Assembly: GCF_009857135.1 (NCBI RefSeq)
Contig: NZ_CP047318.1
Coordinates: forward strand, 2,666,001 to 2,730,000
Direction of reading: 5' to 3'
DNA from: Streptomyces sp. HM190
GTDB lineage: Bacteria; Actinomycetota; Actinomycetes; Streptomycetales; Streptomycetaceae
Length of the DNA: 64,000 nucleotides
Positions 16,042-23,754 of the stretch are shown piece after piece; the stretch's first letter is position 1, and each line of letters opens with the position of its first letter. The notes under the pieces are model-generated. The model saw only the letters and a list, made by a program, of their open reading frames with translations. It was not told the origin of the DNA and searched no databases. The translations under genes were made by a program, and so were the position numbers.

Positions 16042-18237
16042 TCAGCCGACCGGTGTGGCCGTCCTGTCGGAGGCCGGCGTGGTGGCGGGGGCGTCCTCGG
16101 CGGCGTGTTCCATCCGGTCGAGGCGCAGCGCGCGGTGCAGGGCGCGCAGAGGGCCCGGGGCCCACCAGTTGGCGGCGCCGAGGAGGGCCATGAGGGAAGG
16201 GACGAGGAAGGCGCGTACCACCGTCGCGTCGATGAGGACGGCGAACGCCGCGCCGAGGCCCAGTTCCTGGATGAACACCAGCCGGGACAGCGCGAGCGCG
16301 CCCACCGGGATGCAGAACAGGACGGCGGCCGAGGTGACGATGCCACCGGTGCGGGACAGGCCCTGGGCGACGGCCTCGCGGTTGTCCAGGCCCTGGGACC
16401 TGGCCTCCTTGATCCGGCTCAGCAGGAAGACGTTGTAGTCCGTGGACAGTCCGAACGCGAGCGCGAAGACCAGGACGGGTGTGGTGGCCTCCAGCCCGGT
16501 CTGCGCGGAGAAGCCGAGGTTGCCGTCCTGGAACACCCACACCAGGAAACCGAAGGCGGCGCTGGTGGACAGCAGGTTCATCACGAGGGCCTTCAGGGGC
16601 AGCACCACCGAGCCGGAGAAGGCGAAGAGGAGCAGCAGCGTGACGACGACCAGGATGGCGCCGGCCCGGGGCAGGCTGTCGGCGATGCTCGCGCGCTGCG
16701 CCAGGAAGTCGGCGGTGCGGCCGGTGTGGCGGGCGGGGTACGGGGCGGCCAGGTCCTGGACGGCTTCGACGGCGTCCATCGACGAGTCGGTCAGGGGGTC
16801 CTCGGCGAGGACGGCGTCGATCTCCCAGTACCGGTCGTCGAGTTCGACGGGGGTGCCCACCGACCTGACGCCGGGGACGGCGCCGATCCGCTCGGTGTAG
16901 TCGGCGAGCCGCGCCGTGTCCGGGGCGCCGTCGGTCTCCAGCACGATCTGCAGGGGCGAGGTGGCCCTCGCGTCGTAGTCCTCGTCGAGCACGGCGGCGA
17001 CCCGGCCCGCGCTGGTCTCCTCGGGCAGGAGGGTGGGGTCGACTCCGGTGAAGCGCACGCCCAGCAGCGGCGAGGCGATCACCAGCAGTACGGCCGTGGC
17101 GGCGAGCGCGAACACCGCGGGGCGGCGCATCACGGCCTGTGCGACGCGGTACCAGCGTCCCTCGGTGGCGCGGGCGGCACCGGAGTGGCGCTGCCAGCGG
17201 CGCGGGGCGAGGGAGTTGACCCGCTTGCCCAGCAGCGCGAGCAGCGGGGGCAGTCCGAGGAGCGCGAACAGGGCCGCCGACACCACGGTGATGACGCCGG
17301 CCAGTCCCATGGACCGCAGGTAGGGCTGCGGGAACGCGATCAGCGCGGCGAGGGCGGCGGCCACGGTGAGGGAGCTGAACAGCACGGTGCGGCCGGCGGT
17401 GGCGACGGTCCGCAGCACGGCCTCGGCCCCGGGTCCGCGCTCGGCGAGTTCCTCGCGGTAGCGGGAGACGAGCAGCAGCCCGAAGTCGATGGACAGACCG
17501 AGGCCGAGGGCGAAGGCGAGGCTCATCGCGCCGGTGGAGACGTTCATGAACTCGGTGGCGACGCGCAGGCCCGCCATGGTGAGCAGCAGCGAGACGATGC
17601 CGCCCAGCAGGGGGATCAGGGCGGCGACCAGCCCGCGGAAGACCAGGAAGAGCACCACCAGGATGACCGGGGTGGCGAGGAGTTCGGCCTGGGCCAGGTC
17701 GGTGTCGGAGACCTCGGCCACCTGGACGTGGCCGGGTGTGGCGCCGCCCAGCCAGGTGCGGCCGCGCAGCGCGGGATCGTCGTCGATGGCCTTCTGGAGC
17801 CGCTCCACGGCGCGGGCGCTCTCCTGGTCCGTCATGGAGCCGGTGGCGCCGACGACCACGGTGCTGCGTCCGTCGCGGGAGATGAGCGCGGCGCCGTCGG
17901 GGGAGGTGTAGTCGACCACCTGCTCGACCTCGGGTCGGGACCGCAGGAGCGCCGCGGCGGCCGTGACGGCCTTCGGCGCGGCGGTGTCCTTGTCGAGCCG
18001 CTCGTCGGTGCGGACCAGCAGCAGATGGCCCTGCTGGGGGTCGATGCCGGTGGCCCGCTCGATGATCTCGCGGGCCGCGACGTTGCCGCCGCCCGGATCG
18101 TCGTAGTCGGACAGCCCGTTGGAGAGCTTCTCCGACACGGTGCCGCCGTACACGGTGGCCAGGGCCGTGACCAGGAGGGTCAGCAGGAGCACGGCGATCC
18201 GCCGGCGGTGCAGGGCCGAGCCCAGAGCCGAGAACAT
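16042..18237 (-). CDS. MMPL/RND-family exporter (cluster exporter 1)
   Basis: A 731-residue protein with two repeats of one TM segment, a large loop and five or six TM segments, as in MmpL/ActII-ORF3-type pumps. Signature segments include LGLSIDFGLLLVSRYREEL and FGLSTDYNVFLLSRIKEARSQG (the functional DY pair). GAAGGAAGG precedes the ATG at 18237. A SARP-type box ends 47 bp upstream, making this the leftmost gene of the co-regulated set. It is presumably a proton-driven exporter of the cluster product or a lipid-like intermediate. Confidence 0.9.
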   Translation of the reverse strand: MFSALGSALHRRRIAVLLLTLLVTALATVYGGTVSEKLSNGLSDYDDPGGGNVAAREIIERATGIDPQQGHLLLVRTDERLDKDTAAPKAVTAAAALLRSRPEVEQVVDYTSPDGAALISRDGRSTVVVGATGSMTDQESARAVERLQKAIDDDPALRGRTWLGGATPGHVQVAEVSDTDLAQAELLATPVILVVLFLVFRGLVAALIPLLGGIVSLLLTMAGLRVATEFMNVSTGAMSLAFALGLGLSIDFGLLLVSRYREELAERGPGAEAVLRTVATAGRTVLFSSLTVAAALAALIAFPQPYLRSMGLAGVITVVSAALFALLGLPPLLALLGKRVNSLAPRRWQRHSGAARATEGRWYRVAQAVMRRPAVFALAATAVLLVIASPLLGVRFTGVDPTLLPEETSAGRVAAVLDEDYDARATSPLQIVLETDGAPDTARLADYTERIGAVPGVRSVGTPVELDDRYWEIDAVLAEDPLTDSSMDAVEAVQDLAAPYPARHTGRTADFLAQRASIADSLPRAGAILVVVTLLLLFAFSGSVVLPLKALVMNLLSTSAAFGFLVWVFQDGNLGFSAQTGLEATTPVLVFALAFGLSTDYNVFLLSRIKEARSQGLDNREAVAQGLSRTGGIVTSAAVLFCIPVGALALSRLVFIQELGLGAAFAVLIDATVVRAFLVPSLMALLGAANWWAPGPLRALHRALRLDRMEHAAEDAPATTPASDRTATPVG

Positions 18238-18283
18238 GGGTTTTCCTTCCTTCGCGCCCGTGGGGGGCGGGACGCGTATGCCA

Positions 18284-18315
18284 AGCGTCGGGCAGGGCGC
18301 TGGATTCTCACTGAA
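18284..18315 (-). promoter_or_regulatory. SARP-type box, MMPL exporter 1
   Basis: On the minus strand: TTCAGTG, 4 bp, TCCAGCG, 8 bp, then -10-like GACGCT. Spacing is exactly 7-4-7-8, as in ActII-ORF4/DnrI target promoters. Confidence 0.75.
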
Positions 18316-18355
18316 GCGTCCGGAGAGGACCGTGCTGACCGGCGCTGAGGTCGTG

Positions 18356-18525
18356 CTGGTGCCGCGGCAGGCAACGTTCGCCTGTCAAGGAGCGGCGTCC
18401 GGTGCGTGCTCCCGGCGTGCCGGGCGTACGTCCTCGTACGGGATGTACTCGGGCTTGTGCCCGGTGCGGCGGGAGTGCGTGCCGGGCGTCGCGACGGGGC
18501 GAACGTTGCCTGATGCGGCACTGGA
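18356..18525. repeat. 170-bp hairpin-forming dispersed repeat, copy 2
   Basis: A second copy of the element at 8204-8372 in the same orientation. Its ends form a near-perfect inverted repeat: the left end carries GCAGGCAACGTTCGCC and the right end GGCGAACGTTGCCTG. The inner arms also pair. Nearly all departures from complementarity are G-T/T-G combinations that would be G-U pairs in plus-strand RNA. It sits just upstream of the MMPL promoter on one side and the SRPBCC gene on the other. Confidence 0.8.
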
Positions 18526-18753
18526 GCCGCGGCGCCGTGGACCGCGCCGGTCGCGGCCCGGCCGGTACCGTCGGCCTCCCGAGCGCCTTCACGGCTCGCC
18601 CTGCCCCCTGCCCTCGCCTCCGTACCTCCGGCCCGGTGCCCCGGTCCCGTCCCGCCCCCTTCGTCCGTACGAGGTCCCGAGCGCACGTCGGCACGGCCGT
18701 ACGGGGCCTTCGTCGTGCCCGTGTTCACCGCAGTCCGTCCCGGAAGGAATGCC

Positions 18754-19206
18754 ATGCGCCGTATCTCGTCCGCCGTGCACATCCGCAGCAGTGTCGACCG
18801 GGTGTGGTCGGTGCTCACCGACTTCGAGCGGTTCCACGAGTGGAACCCCTTCCTCGTCGAGGCCGCCGGCCGGGCCGAGCCGGGCGCCCGGCTCACCCTG
18901 CGTTTCCGACTGCCCGGCAGCGGGCGGGAGATGGTGTTCCGGCCGACCGTGCTGGAGAGCGAGCCGGGGCGGCTGCTGCGCTGGCGCGGCCGGCTCGGCG
19001 TGCCCGGTGTCTTCGACGGGGTGCACAGCTTCGAGCTGATCCCGCGCGACGGCGGCACCCACGTGGTGCAGACGGAACGGTTCAGCGGGCTGCTGGTGCC
19101 GTTCACGGATTCGATCATCACCCCGTCCGAGCAGGGGTTCCGCCACCTCACGGACGCGTTGCGGACCAGGGTCGAGTCGTCCGGCGTCAGGGGCGTGTCC
19201 GGGTGA
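18754..19206 (+). CDS. SRPBCC-family protein (polyketide cyclase/lipid-transport-like)
   Basis: A 150-residue START/Bet v 1-like domain. It has the family opening SSAVHIRSSVDRVWSVLTDFERFHEWNPFL, central strands (ARLTLRFRLPGSG) and a long C-terminal helix (SEQGFRHLTDALRTRVE). GGAAGG lies six bases before the ATG at 18754, so I prefer this to an upstream GTG. Such proteins bind hydrophobic ligands and can act as cyclases in polyketide pathways, but this subgroup is often of unknown function. It is 90 bp from the monooxygenase gene in the same direction. Confidence 0.75.
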   Translation: MRRISSAVHIRSSVDRVWSVLTDFERFHEWNPFLVEAAGRAEPGARLTLRFRLPGSGREMVFRPTVLESEPGRLLRWRGRLGVPGVFDGVHSFELIPRDGGTHVVQTERFSGLLVPFTDSIITPSEQGFRHLTDALRTRVESSGVRGVSG

Positions 19207-19226
19207 CCGGGCGCGGGGCGGTCGCT

Positions 19227-19258
19227 GCAAGGGGAGCTTTAGCCCGCGGTCCCACCAT
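19227..19258 (+). promoter_or_regulatory. SARP-type box, FAD monooxygenase
   Basis: GCAAGGG, 4 bp, TTTAGCC, 8 bp, then CACCAT as -10-like hexamer, 39 bp before the ATG at 19297. Spacing is 7-4-7-8. Confidence 0.72.
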
Positions 19259-19296
19259 CGACCGACCATGACTCCGCTGGAGAGGCAGCAAAAACG

Positions 19297-20556
19297 ATGA
19301 CAGCAGAGCTGACCGCACAGGTGTGCGTGGTCGGAGGGGGGCCGGCCGGGCTCACTCTGGCCGTGGAGCTCGCCAAGCGTTCCGTGTCGGTGGTGGTTCT
19401 GGAGCAGAGCGGACACTTCAACCGGTCCTTCCGCGGCGAGTCGGTCTCCCCGGACTCGGTGTGGCTGCTGGACCGGCTCGGTCTGCTCGACCGGCTCGAC
19501 GGAACCTATGCGCAGATGCACCACATGGAGATCGTCGACTCCGGCAGCACCGTGCTGGGCGTCGACTTCTCCGACTTCCGCTACCCCCACCCCTACCCGG
19601 TGGAGCTGCCGCAGCCCGCTCTGCTGTCCGCCCTGGCCGACGCGGGGCGGGCGCACCCGGGCTTCACGCTGCGTCAGTCCGCCACCGCCGTCGGCCTGTT
19701 GCGCGAGCAGGGCGACAGCGGCCCGGTCACCGGGGTGCGCGCCCGCACCCCCGACGGCGAGCTGGTCGTGCGGGCCGCGCTGACGGTCGCGGCCGACGGA
19801 CGGTTCAGCAAGGTCCGGGAGATGTCCGGGCTGGCGTACGAGAAGCAGCCGCTTGACCGGGACGTCATCTGGCTGCGGCTGCCCTTCCCCGACGAGTGGG
19901 ACAGCCACACGTACCGCATCCGCATCCGGGGCGGTGAGCACGGGCTGTTCATCCCGACCCATCCGGACAGCGTCCGCGTGGGCCTCAACATCCCGAAGGG
20001 GGGCCTGAAGGACCTGCGCGCCCAGGGGCTGGGCGCGCTGCACGAGCGGCTGGACCGGCTCGCCCCGGAGCTGTCGGACACCGTGCGCAAGGAGGTGCGG
20101 GCCTGGTCGGACACCTCGATGCTGGACATCTTCACCACGGTCGTGCCCCGCTGGTCCATGCCGGGTCTGATCCTCATGGGCGACGCGGCGCACACCCTGA
20201 CGCCGATCCTCGGCCAGGGCGTCAACCACGCCATCATCGACGCGGTGACGCTGGCACCGCTGGTCGGTGAGGCGCTCGCCGACGACAGCGCGGCCGCGCT
20301 GGTGAGGGCCGGCGAGACGTTCCAGGCGTCGCGGGAGGAGGCCGTACGCCGTTCCCGCGCCCTCCAGCTGCGCCAGGAGCGGCTGTTCGCGCTCGACGGG
20401 CGGCTCGGCGGTCTGGCCCGCCGGTCCCTGTACCGGGTGGTGGACCGCAACCGTGCGCTCCAGCAGAAGGTGCTGGCCAGGGCGTACTTCCAGGTGCAGG
20501 AGCCGGGGCCGGTCGTGGCCCCGCGGGTGGTGCGGCAGCCGGCCAGCCGCCCCTGA
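19297..20556 (+). CDS. FAD-dependent monooxygenase/oxidoreductase (class A type)
   Basis: A 419-residue flavoprotein with the Rossmann motif VCVVGGGPAGLTLAVELAKR at the N-terminus, the middle VAADGRFSKVREM (DG motif) and the C-terminal GDAAHTLTPILGQGVNHAI (GD motif). This is the FAD/NAD(P)H-binding pattern of PHBH-like hydroxylases, also shared by related halogenases and reductases. The ATG is preceded by a weak GGCAGC-type site. It has its own SARP-type promoter. It is likely a tailoring oxygenase in the cytoplasm. Confidence 0.85.
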   Translation: MTAELTAQVCVVGGGPAGLTLAVELAKRSVSVVVLEQSGHFNRSFRGESVSPDSVWLLDRLGLLDRLDGTYAQMHHMEIVDSGSTVLGVDFSDFRYPHPYPVELPQPALLSALADAGRAHPGFTLRQSATAVGLLREQGDSGPVTGVRARTPDGELVVRAALTVAADGRFSKVREMSGLAYEKQPLDRDVIWLRLPFPDEWDSHTYRIRIRGGEHGLFIPTHPDSVRVGLNIPKGGLKDLRAQGLGALHERLDRLAPELSDTVRKEVRAWSDTSMLDIFTTVVPRWSMPGLILMGDAAHTLTPILGQGVNHAIIDAVTLAPLVGEALADDSAAALVRAGETFQASREEAVRRSRALQLRQERLFALDGRLGGLARRSLYRVVDRNRALQQKVLARAYFQVQEPGPVVAPRVVRQPASRP

Positions 20557-20571
20557 ACGGGCGCACCGCCG

Positions 20572-20617
20572 CAGACCGCTGCCCGGGTCCCTCGGAGGGG
20601 ACCCGGGCAGCGGTCTG
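20572..20617. terminator. perfect 20-bp-stem hairpin between convergent FAD monooxygenase and P450
   Basis: Left arm 20572-20591 starts CAGACCGCTG and is perfectly complementary to 20598-20617; the loop is TCGGAG. It has no T-tract. Its position between two converging stops indicates a bidirectional terminator. Confidence 0.85.
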
Positions 20618-20641
20618 TGGGCCGGCGATCACCGGCGGAGG

Positions 20642-21880
20642 TCACCAGGTGACGGGCATCCGGCTCAGGGCGTGCACCATCATGCCGCTGGTGAGGCTGA
20701 GGTTGTCGACGTCGTCGGCCAGGGCCAGCCGGGGGAAGCGGCGGATCAGCGAGGAGACGGCGATCTGCAGCTCCGCGCGGGCCAGGGCCGCGCCCAGGCA
20801 GAAGTGCGCGCCGTGGCCGAGCGCCAGGTGGGCGCCGGCCGAGGGCCGCGCCGGGTCGAAGGCACCGGAGTCCGCCCCGAAGCGCTCCGGGTCCTGGTTG
20901 GCGGAGGCGACGGCCGCGATGACACCGCTGCCCTTGGGGATGGTGGTGCCGGCGATCTCGACGTCCTCCAGGGTGACGCGGAACGGGCCGCCGTCACCGA
21001 TGGGGTTGATCCGCAGCAGCTCCTCCACCACGTGGTCGATGCTCTCGGGGTGCTCACGCAGGGCGGCCAGGTGCTCGGGGTGGCGCAGCAGGGTCAGGAC
21101 GCACTTGCCGATCATGCTGACCGTGGTCTCGTGGCCGGCGACCAGCAGGGTGATGCCCATGGTGATCAGCTCGTGCTCGCTGAGCCGGTCGCCGTCGTCG
21201 TCGTGCACGGCGACCAGGGCGCTCATGAGGTCGTCGGCGGGCTCCTCGCGCTTGCGCTGGACCAGCTGGGCGAGGTACTGGACCATCGACATCCGCTGTT
21301 CCATCACCTCGTCGGCGGTGTGCGCCGTGAGGGAGACGAACGCGTCGGACCAGCCGCGGAAGCGGTCCCGGTCCTCGAAGGGCACGCCGAGCAGTTCGCA
21401 GATGACCATCACCGGCAGGGGGAAGGCGAAGACCGGGTTGAGGTCGACCGGCGGGGACAGCTCCTCCATCTCGTCCAGCAGCTCGTCGGTCAGCTGCTGG
21501 ATGCGCGGGCGGAGGTTCTGCACGCGGCGGGCGGTGAACTCGCGGGAGACGAGCCTGCGCACCCGGGTGTGCTCGGGCGGGTCCATGGTGAACAGGCTGC
21601 CGGGCATGGGCGGGGCCGCGGTGAGGCGGGGGGCGCCCTCGGCCAGCATCGCCGCCCGGCTGAACCTGGGGTCGGCCAGCACGACGCGGGCGTCGTCGTA
21701 CCGGCTGACGACGTAGCCCTCGTCGCCGCTGGGCAGCCTCACCTTGGCCACGGGGCACTTGGCGCGCAGTTCCTCGTAGACGGGGGGCACCTCCACCGCG
21801 GACGGACGGTGGAAGGGGTACTCGTACTCGGTCTCGCTGTCGGTCCCGGTCCCGGCGGGGGGCACTGAGGCGGTGTCCAT
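20642..21880 (-). CDS. cytochrome P450
   Basis: A 412-residue bacterial class I P450. The I-helix oxygen-activation motif is LLVAGHETTV. The ExxR is in VVEELLRINPIG. The heme loop LGHGAHFCLGAALARAE has the Cys ligand near residue 361. It is soluble with no membrane anchor. Electrons would come from a ferredoxin such as the one encoded at 51622, which is under the same type of promoter. The ATG at 21880 is 54 bp from its SARP-type box. It is a likely tailoring hydroxylase or epoxidase; regiochemistry cannot be read. Confidence 0.93.
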   Translation of the reverse strand: MDTASVPPAGTGTDSETEYEYPFHRPSAVEVPPVYEELRAKCPVAKVRLPSGDEGYVVSRYDDARVVLADPRFSRAAMLAEGAPRLTAAPPMPGSLFTMDPPEHTRVRRLVSREFTARRVQNLRPRIQQLTDELLDEMEELSPPVDLNPVFAFPLPVMVICELLGVPFEDRDRFRGWSDAFVSLTAHTADEVMEQRMSMVQYLAQLVQRKREEPADDLMSALVAVHDDDGDRLSEHELITMGITLLVAGHETTVSMIGKCVLTLLRHPEHLAALREHPESIDHVVEELLRINPIGDGGPFRVTLEDVEIAGTTIPKGSGVIAAVASANQDPERFGADSGAFDPARPSAGAHLALGHGAHFCLGAALARAELQIAVSSLIRRFPRLALADDVDNLSLTSGMMVHALSRMPVTW

Positions 21881-21933
21881 CGGTGTGGCCTCCAGGGCTA
21901 CTTCGGTTCACAGACGTGTCGGGCTGCCAGCCG

Positions 21934-21965
21934 ACAGTCGCAGGAGCGCCTTGTGCAGCGATAAA
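21934..21965 (-). promoter_or_regulatory. SARP-type box, P450
   Basis: On the minus strand: TTTATCG, 4 bp, ACAAGGC, 8 bp, then GACTGT. Spacing is 7-4-7-8; the first heptamer is less conserved. Confidence 0.65.
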
Positions 21966-22028
21966 GGCTCCCTGTACCGGCGGGGGCGCGCACGGACGGC
22001 CCCCAAGGGCGTCGGACGCGCACGGAAA

Positions 22029-22062
22029 AGGCCCGCGGCCCCGGGGGAAGGGCGGCGGGCCT
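22029..22062 (-). terminator. intrinsic-type terminator after the small membrane protein gene
   Basis: AGGCCCGC (22029-22036) pairs with GCGGGCCT (22055-22062). Read on the minus strand the hairpin is followed by CTTTTCC, a short U-run that is unusual in this GC-rich window. Confidence 0.65.
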
Positions 22063-22077
22063 GGGACCGTGGCGGGT

Positions 22078-22494
22078 TCAGCGCTGCCAGCCGTCCGGTG
22101 TCCGCAGGCCGAAGCCGAGGGCGCGGGCGAACGCGATGGAGGTGAGCCAGCTCATGCCGAAGGTGAAGGGGGCCGCGATGTCCTCGGGGCCGTCCCCGAG
22201 GAAGGAGAAGACGACCATGATCGCGAACGGGATCACGGCCCGGTTCAGGAGGTTGTGCAGGGGTACGGCCCGGGGAGCGAGCTGACCCGGCTCGTGGGGC
22301 CGGCCCAGCCCGGCCAGCCGGCCGAGGAAGGGCAGGGCGGCGCCGAGGGCGGCCCCCGGGATCACCCAGCCCATGTGCTTGAGCACCTCGAAGACGTCCC
22401 AGAGCAGCAGGAAGGCAGCCAGCACGCCCCAGGCGACGCGCAGCGGTAAGGGCGCGGAACTCCTCGTGGCGCCGGTGGACTCGGTCATCACCAT
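22078..22494 (-). CDS. small integral membrane protein, unknown function
   Basis: A 138-residue protein with about three or four hydrophobic helices (RVAWGVLAAFLLLWDVFEVL; IPGAALGAALPFLGRLAGL; AVIPFAIMVVFSFLG; FTFGMSWLTSIAFARALGFG). I do not recognise the family. A GAGGAGAG site precedes the ATG at 22494. Codon 16 is TTA, one of only three in-frame TTA codons I found in the window, implying dependence on the bldA tRNA. It has its own SARP-type promoter, so it belongs to the cluster; a transport, resistance or cyclase-helper role are all possible. Confidence 0.72.
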   Translation of the reverse strand: MVMTESTGATRSSAPLPLRVAWGVLAAFLLLWDVFEVLKHMGWVIPGAALGAALPFLGRLAGLGRPHEPGQLAPRAVPLHNLLNRAVIPFAIMVVFSFLGDGPEDIAAPFTFGMSWLTSIAFARALGFGLRTPDGWQR

Positions 22495-22589
22495 GTATCT
22501 CTCCTCGGTGTCGAGGCGTACGGCCCGGGCCGGCCGTGCGGGCCGTACGCTCCGGCCCCGGCCGTACGCCACGAGCGATCGAACAACGC

Positions 22590-22621
22590 AGTATGCGGCG
22601 GGCCGCTGGAGTGGCGCTGAA
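22590..22621 (-). promoter_or_regulatory. SARP-type box, small membrane protein
   Basis: On the minus strand: TTCAGCG, 4 bp, TCCAGCG, 8 bp, then CATACT as -10. One of the clearest examples of the 7-4-7-8 pattern. Confidence 0.8.
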
Positions 22622-22662
22622 GCCGCAGGTGGCGGGCGGATCCTTCCCGCCCGCGCACCCGG

Positions 22663-23727
22663 TCACGCGTCTGCCGGCCCGGCACCGCCCGGACCGCGCA
22701 GCGGCTCCCACCGCGGTACGTCGAGGATCTCGACGACGGCGCAGGTGCAGCTGAAGCCGGAGCCGCCGCCGACGAGCAGCACCCGGTCGCCCGCGGCCAG
22801 CTCCCGGCGCTCCAGCAGGTCGTTGAACCCGGCGATCTGGTCGCCGGCGCCCAGATGGCCCACCGTGCGGGCGAACTCCCAGGTGGCGCGTTCCACGGGG
22901 ATGCCCAGCAGTTGCGGCACCTGCCACTCCAGCCGGCTGCGCCCGCTGGCGAGGGCCACCACCCGGTCCACGTCCGTCCTGGCCATGCCGGCGTCGGCCA
23001 GCACGGTGTCCACGACGGCGTTCACCACCGCCGCGACGCGCTCGGTGGCCTCCCGGACACCGCCGTGGGCGCGCATGTAGTGCCCCACCCGGCCCAGCAG
23101 GTCCAGTGGTTCACCGGACGGCAGGGGACGCAGTCCGGGGCCCCGCACCACGGCCTCCAGCGAGTTGTCGGCGCCGGTGGCCGTGGACAGCAGACGGGCG
23201 AAGCCGCCCCGCGCGGACAGCAGCAGCGCGGTGGCGCCGTCGCCGTAGACGAATCCGGGCTCGCTGCTCCAGCGGCGCACCAGGGGCGCCCCGAAGCGGT
23301 CCGCGGTGGTGACCATCGCGGCTCCGCCGTCCGGGCGCGCGGCGACCTGGCGGGCCGCGATCTCCAGCGCGCCGAGGCCGCCGTTGCACTCCTGCTCCAG
23401 CCCGAAGGCGGGCACGCCCCGGCGCAGCGCGTGGCCGGCCACGTAGGAGGCGGCGGGCCACATCTCGACGCCCTGGAACCAGATGCCGCTGTGGATCAGC
23501 AGATCCACGTCCGCCACGTCCACCCCGGACCGCTTGAGCGCGGTCGTCGCGGCGTGGACGGCCATGTCCGGCGGGGCCATGGACTCGTCGGCGACGGACA
23601 CGGAGACGATCTCGTCCGCCGCGTACTGCTCCGCGTCGTACGCGCCGGACTCCACGGCCGACCGGGCGTACTCGGGTTCGCCCAGCCACACCCCCGTCCC
23701 CGCGACGTACACACTGTCCCACTGCAT
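22663..23727 (-). CDS. KSIII-like acyltransferase A (CerJ/ChlB type)
   Basis: A 354-residue thiolase-fold protein related to beta-ketoacyl-ACP synthase III. The nucleophilic Cys is C114 in LEQECNGGLGALE. The HQAN motif of FabH is replaced by ASGRSRL, and the GNTSA loop by GHLGAGD. From memory that pattern fits the subgroup that transfers acyl groups rather than condensing them (CerJ, ChlB3/6, PokM2, AviN). It is last in a four-gene operon with a ligase, a decarboxylase-ACP and a paralogue. GAGAGGAG precedes the ATG. It probably moves the aminoacyl-derived primer between carrier protein and acceptor. Confidence 0.85.
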   Translation of the reverse strand: MQWDSVYVAGTGVWLGEPEYARSAVESGAYDAEQYAADEIVSVSVADESMAPPDMAVHAATTALKRSGVDVADVDLLIHSGIWFQGVEMWPAASYVAGHALRRGVPAFGLEQECNGGLGALEIAARQVAARPDGGAAMVTTADRFGAPLVRRWSSEPGFVYGDGATALLLSARGGFARLLSTATGADNSLEAVVRGPGLRPLPSGEPLDLLGRVGHYMRAHGGVREATERVAAVVNAVVDTVLADAGMARTDVDRVVALASGRSRLEWQVPQLLGIPVERATWEFARTVGHLGAGDQIAGFNDLLERRELAAGDRVLLVGGGSGFSCTCAVVEILDVPRWEPLRGPGGAGPADA

Positions 23728-23754
23728 GAGGTCTCCTCTCCGGCCGCTGGGGGG

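Larger units (their letters stand above)
18238..18753. other. 516-bp divergent region with promoter box and repeat copy 2
   Basis: Contains the SARP box of the MMPL gene (18284-18315), the 170-bp hairpin repeat (18356-18525) and about 230 bp of GC-rich leader before the SRPBCC gene. I see no SARP-type pair in front of the SRPBCC gene and no further gene. Confidence 0.6.
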
